64,000 bases of DNA from Populus alba (Eukaryota > Streptophyta > Magnoliopsida > Malpighiales > Salicaceae), in NCBI RefSeq assembly GCF_005239225.2, contig NC_133296.1, positions 11,222,001 to 11,286,000 on the forward strand. Reading direction: 5' to 3'. The notes beneath the pieces are model-generated. The model did no database searches. It had not been told where the DNA came from and saw nothing but the letters and a program-made list of their open reading frames with translations. This document shows, in pieces, positions 59,050-64,000 of the stretch (position 1 is its first letter; every line of letters starts with the position of its first letter). A program made the translations under genes and the position numbers.

Positions 59050-60686
59050 ATGTCTAGAGTCAATTTGGCAGCACTGCTGTTGCTTGGGCTGCTGCTGGTT
59101 ATGCCACAGCAGTCCATGCAAGCGAGTTTGATAGACTCCATTGCTGAGATCGAGAAAAGCAATTGCAAAGTCGCACACCTTCGCTTAGGGCTAGTTTTTA
59201 CCTCCGATGTCAACGAAAGGGCTCTGAAAGACTCCGGACTCTATAGCCCTGACAGTGAAGACTCCTCTGTTGACATTGCGGGCAGAAGGTTCCATAGCGG
59301 GACACTGAACGGTTCTTCTATTGTATATGTCAAGACAGGGAGTGCTTCAGTAAGACTAACTCTACCTTAATTTGTTTGTTTTTAACGAAAGAAACTTGCA
59401 TCTTTCGTGTCTTAAATAATTGTTTTATGACAGGTAAATATGGCAACAGCTTTGCAAATCCTTTTAGCTAGATTCCACATTCACGGAGTCATCTATTTTG
59501 GGAACGCTGGAAGCTTGGATAAGAAAACAATGGTTCCAGGTGATGTTTCTGTGCCGCAGGCTGTTGCCTTCACCGGAGTTTGGAACTGGAAGGTGCGTAG
59601 GGCCTTTGCTATTATTTATGGTTTTCATTTTCTGTTTTTGTTTTAAAAGTTGATTTTTTAAATTTTTTTTAAAGACGTACATCATATCTGACATAGTGAC
59701 AGTGATATAGTATAATATATAGCTAATAAGAAAACAATGATATATTATAATCTCGACAAATAACAAGAATAATCCATAAAAATCAAAAAGTTCTTACATT
59801 GTATATCAGCAGTGGTGTTGGGACTAATTAATACTACGTAATCAATTCTATATCATGCAGAAATTCGGATCGGAGGAGAAAGGTCATCTGGTATTTGGAG
59901 ACTTCAATTATCCAGAGAATGGAGAGAACTTGTTGGGGACTGTAGAGTATGAGAAAATTAACATGTTCACTCCAAGTGAAGCACCCAAGGAAGTTTTCTG
60001 GCTTCCCATCACCGCATCCTGGTATGAAGCTGCCACTAAAGCGCTCAAGGTTTGTCAATCTCAGAATATTCAGCTGAATTAGCTGCATGTTTCTTCTTCA
60101 TTGCCATTAAAACTATCGCTAAGCCTATAATGATATTATTAAGACCATGAATATATATATATATATCTTTGAATTTTCAAGTGGATTAACTACAATAATT
60201 AATTGATTATTCATTGCAGGATATGAAGTTAAGAGAATGTTATTCTGATAAATGCCTGCCCGGAAAACCCAAAGTTGTCTTCGGATCCAAGGGTTCTTCT
60301 TCTGATTTTTACGTTCGAAACAAAGCATACGGAGACTTCCTTAACAAAAATTTTGCTGCAAAAACTACCGACACAGCAAGTGCTTCTGTAGCTTTGGTTA
60401 GTAAAAAAACCTTCTATGAGCTCAACAGTTTGTGTTTCTTCTTCTTGAGATGCCTTTTAGCTAGGAAGCTACCAGTGATTAATTTGGTTAACGAATTTGT
60501 TTGTGTCCCAATTTGCAGACATCTATGTCAAATGAAAAGCTCTTCGTGGTGATCCAAGGTGTTTCAAATATAGCTGGTGAAACAAGTTCAAACTCAGGAG
60601 TTAGCTATTTAGCCTCCTACAACGCCATGCTTGCTGCCACCAAGTTCATTAATTCAATTCCTACGCCACGACTTGCCTGTGAGTGA
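59050..60686 (+). CDS. Bark/vegetative storage protein-like, nucleoside phosphorylase (PNP_UDP) family, five exons
   Basis: Exons 59050-59349, 59434-59592, 59861-60049, 60220-60396 and 60519-60686 give 330 codons. All introns are GT...AG and fall between codons. A signal peptide covers residues 1 to about 24 (LAALLLLGLLLVMP core), consistent with entry into the secretory route and vacuolar storage. The body has a PNP_UDP-type fold: HLRLGLVFTS (43-52), GRRFHSGTLNGSSIVYVKTG (78-97), GVIYFGNAGSLDKKTMVPGD in exon 2 and WLPITASWYEAATKALK at the end of exon 3. An N-glycosylation sequon is at N87. Poplar relatives accumulate in bark as seasonal nitrogen reserves and some are wound-inducible (WIN4 type). 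Whether this copy keeps phosphorylase activity cannot be told. No broken codon was seen. A poly(A) signal aataaa is at 60751. Confidence 0.93.
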
Positions 60687-60750
60687 TGAGATGAGTGTCC
60701 TCGTGAGTCTTTTGAGTTGTATGATAAAAAAGGATGCCCTACTGTACTAG

Positions 60751-60756
60751 AATAAA
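60751..60756 (+). terminator. Poly(A) signal of the storage-protein gene
   Basis: aataaa, 65 bases after the stop codon. Confidence 0.6.
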
Positions 60757-60769
60757 TTATATGGCCTCC

Positions 60770-61510
60770 TAATTTAAATAAACTGGGTGTATATCATCCA
60801 CATGTACGTTCCTTTTTTGATGAAATATATGGGCGTACTTATGCTTGCAGTTTTTGTCATGCTAGATCTAATTATATGTTACAAAATGAAAGTACAACTA
60901 CACCATAATTTTCATGACACGTATAAGAATGAAAGTTAAGCATAATAAAAAGAAAAATGACTCAAATCAATTGTATGGGAAAATCTCAACAAGCTCAGGA
61001 TATTAAGAATACATATATGAGAAGTATCATAGAGATTGTCATCTAAAATAATGATGCTTCGCGTAAAGAACGCAACATGGATATGCTTCTGTATGGTATC
61101 ATATAGATACCAAAAATAACACCATTGAGATCTTCTCTATCACACATAGAGAAGATGAGAGCACTATGACTTATCTCTAAAGGTCTAAAAAGAAAATGTT
61201 CAACGTGAAAAGACTCGTAAACAAGCTTTATAACTTTGATTAAATAATGAATGAAAAATTGTTTTAGGATGGAAGAAGTCAATGTAACTAGTATCCTTAA
61301 CATCACTAGTTTCCAACTAGATTATCTAAAATAAGCATCAAATGACACATTTATGATCGTTTGATATTCTCTAAGCTCCTGACTATCTCTCGAACTCCCA
61401 CACAGACTGAAATGTCAACTGTTAATGGAGGGAAATAATTTATACAATATCCTTATCCCATTAAAAATTATACAAACACGAGGAACACTAATAAGTTTAA
61501 CCCTTTTTTT
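60770..61510. other. Downstream intergenic DNA
   Basis: No gene recognised. The 87-codon minus-strand frame at 61043-61306 has no family motif that I recognise. Confidence 0.4.
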
Positions 61511-61518
61511 TTTTTTTT

Positions 61519-61645
61519 TATCATGATCATGGGCATAACACTAAAGAATGCCATGCCTTGAAAAAGAAGATAGAAAAATTGATCATCAAAGGTTATTTTC
61601 ATTGGTTCATGAAAAAGGAAACAAAACCTCATAATAAAAGGATGA
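61519..61645 (+). pseudogene. Gypsy (Tat-type) gag zinc-finger remnant
   Basis: Reads YHDHGHNTKECHALKKKIEK then LIIKGYFHWF, matching the common plant Gypsy gag segment of the form 'DHGH(D)T(E)EC..LK.EIE.LI..GYL'. It follows a T tract directly, so the upstream part is lost. No LTR pair seen. Confidence 0.75.
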
Positions 61646-61659
61646 AAGTTTACACACTT

Positions 61660-62388
61660 GATGATTTACCTTAGGTTAAATAATCCTCAAATTAGCTATA
61701 GGAATTATATCTCCATCTTTTCAAATCTTTAATAAAAACAATGATTTTTCTTCATATCTCCAATGTCTCTAAAAAAAATCTACATTAAAATCTCTAAATA
61801 TATCTATATGAAAATCTTTACAGCGAGATCTTTTATCTCCATACATGTCTATGAAAAATCTCATTACCAAGCCTTTACATCTTTAAATGTATCTTAATTA
61901 AATCTCTTTATATGTCTCAAATATCTCCAAAATGATTAAGGATCCTTATTCAGGTCTCCACGATTACTAATCTCTAAAAGGATTAAAGATCATTTTCAAA
62001 ATAATATTATCAGAAATTTACATAAAGAAAGTTTTCATGTAGACACTTCATCAGACACAAATAGGTAAACATTCAAATGTCTAGCATGGTAACATTCTCT
62101 TATCCACATCAGGTAAAATTTATATCTTAAGTATTTTCTCCCTCCATTTCTACTAATTAAGTCTTTTAAACATGTCCATTTGAAAGACTTAGTGGTGTAT
62201 ATGATGGTGCACATTAAAAAATATATATGTTTGGGCTATGACCTAAACAAGCTGACATAAAAAAAAATCCATTTGGGCATATCCTAAAATAAAAACAATT
62301 GCATAAAACATCTCACCCCCTACTTTCACCCATGTAAAAACACATTTCCCTACCTTTATATACACATGCATGAAAAGAAGGAAACGAG
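61660..62388. other. Degenerate short-period repetitive DNA
   Basis: 61690-61990 contains many imperfect copies of 'aaatctcta(aa)tat(a/g)tct', like a decayed short tandem repeat. No gene recognised. Confidence 0.45.
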
Positions 62389-63970
62389 TGATACGACTAA
62401 AAGATTGATGTCTTCTCCCAAGTGTAGGAGTGTCAAAGTAATAAATAACCCGGCAAGACCGAGGTCAAATCACAGTGAGGTTAACTATATAAATTATAAA
62501 TAATAATAATAATAAGTTAAAGAGGACTTTGAAATGTTTGATTAATGTGAGGATTAAACAATGATAAAAAAAAATGTCAAGGTTAGAGGATCCACTAATG
62601 GTACTTCAAACAAGTATAATATAAACTCTTTTTTATTACTCAACTAGAACCACACACAAAGAAGGTTCCAATCGGATGATTTGTCACTAATAGCATATTA
62701 TAAATTGTTAACATAATCATATTAATTATCTTATTTAAGTAACATCAAACTTTTAAATATTGTTAGGAATTCATGATGCTAACTTATGTTAACAACAAAT
62801 CAAGTTCCTTTCATAGCACAAGTGTAAATTATACCATACGATTGGGCTATGAAAGTGCCAAGCATTTGTTGTACCAAGTATTATACAACATAAATCTAGA
62901 TTAACCATTTAACAAGTAACGTATTAAGAATTAATATGATAAAAATGATAAGACATGTTAATAGCAAGTTGTTTACGGTATAAGCATTGAAGTCCATATT
63001 GAGTTTATATTATACTTATTCTTACACCATTAGTGTAACCTTTTCACCTTGACATAATAAACTTAGCTAAACATAATGAAGAAGAGAAACATAAATAAAT
63101 AAATAAGATAATAATATAAATAAGATACAAGTTAATTAAGTAAAGGAAATGAAATGAAATGAAAAACATAAACAAGATATTAATGAAAGCAAAACTTAAG
63201 CATTGCAAAAATATAAAGAGAGAAATAAAAAGCATGATCTTGATCTGAATAACCAAAATGCCTAAATGCATGGCAAATGTCTCTTTTTATAGGCCAAAAT
63301 TTAGAACTATTGATTTGATGACTAATTGTTAAGTGGGTGGCCACATGTTGACTTGGTGACAATCCTTATCTTCTTGTCTGAACAAAACATCATTAATAAC
63401 GTCAGAATTTAAACCAACCTTACCATGAAAGTTCTAGGAAATTATCTCAGCTTTCCAAGAAAAAAAAATTAAGGTTATTTGGACTTCTAGAACTCGAGAT
63501 ATGGGCTGAACACTGAACAATGTCTGGGCTGCAAGACAAATTCAGACTTCTCCGATATTGCTATAATTTGGACTTAGAAACAGCCTTTTTAAATCTTGGA
63601 CTTCCATGAAAGTTTTAGGCCTATGTCTTAACTTTCTACCCATATAAAGCAGACCTAAATCCAAGATCTACAGCTCTAGATATGACCTAATTATCGAATA
63701 GTGTTCCAGTTTGGACTAAACTAACATCTCTTTTTTAAGTTTAGCCCTCTCTTTGTCTTTTTAATTTTAATACTTAAACTCATCAATCAAAATTTTCATT
63801 TATGTGATAGGGATGAATTTATTATGAACATTTACTATAAATTAAATGTATCTTATATTATTAGATATGTTATTATAAAACATGCTTTAGTTAATGAGTT
63901 ATTGATATTTCAAGTGCAAAATGATAATATAAAACCTTGATAAAAATACACTTTTAAGTACTAATTATCA
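62389..63970 (-). mobile_element. Solo LTR of the Athila-type family
   Basis: On the minus strand it runs from tgataattagtactt (63970) to the end at 62389, aligned along its whole length with 136-1913. It includes the TATA region (about 63284-63293) and the 'cccggcaagaccgaggtc' end (about 62450). Neither flank carries a primer site or polypurine tract, so the interior is gone. The five bases on each side (acgag and atggg) do not match, so no target duplication is left. Confidence 0.88.
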
Positions 63971-64000
63971 ATGGGGCTGAAATATTCATTATAATATTGA

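Overview
This is eukaryotic plant DNA: AT-rich, intron-containing genes, dense LTR retrotransposons. A complete gene of the bark/vegetative storage protein family (59050-60686), typical of poplar and willow, points to Salicaceae, most likely Populus; the species is an inference. Only three genes look intact: an intronless secreted matrix metalloproteinase on the minus strand (19791-20708), a three-exon DUF506/PDDEXK-like gene (30930-33559) and the five-exon storage-protein gene (59050-60686). They are separate single genes and do not form a pathway.

1-17.7 kb is a nested pair of retrotransposons. An Athila-type Gypsy element (136-17692, plus strand, target duplication aacac, tRNA-Asp primer site) carries broken gag, an RNase H tail, an integrase fragment and an unusual passenger: an intronless LOG-like (cytokinin-riboside phosphoribohydrolase) ORF with its own TATA box and one premature TGA. 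Its gag is split by a younger, minus-strand, non-coding Tat/Ogre-like element (2686-12138, target duplication aggat) whose region next to the 3' LTR consists of tandem arrays with 77-bp and 60-bp periods. An older paralogous copy of the insertion locus, without the element, lies at 18700-19400.

17.7-30.8 kb is AT-rich, with low-copy duplications, a possible CACTA-derived segment, MITE-like repeats and the metalloproteinase gene. 33.6-47 kb holds a LINE fragment, short duplications, relic Tat-family LTRs in inverted arrangement and a self-complementary CCGAAC-rich element with a 7-bp direct repeat at its edges. 48-53.8 kb is a second nest: a decayed Copia element interrupted by a smaller deletion-derived Copia element (49044-51776, target duplication taaag, initiator-Met primer site), both on the minus strand. 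54-58.9 kb has partial duplications and a degenerate Copia gag. The window ends with a Tat-type gag remnant and a minus-strand solo LTR of the same family as the outer Athila element (62389-63970).

Boundaries, target duplications and splice sites were read directly by eye. Family assignments rest on recognised protein motifs and have not been checked by database search.
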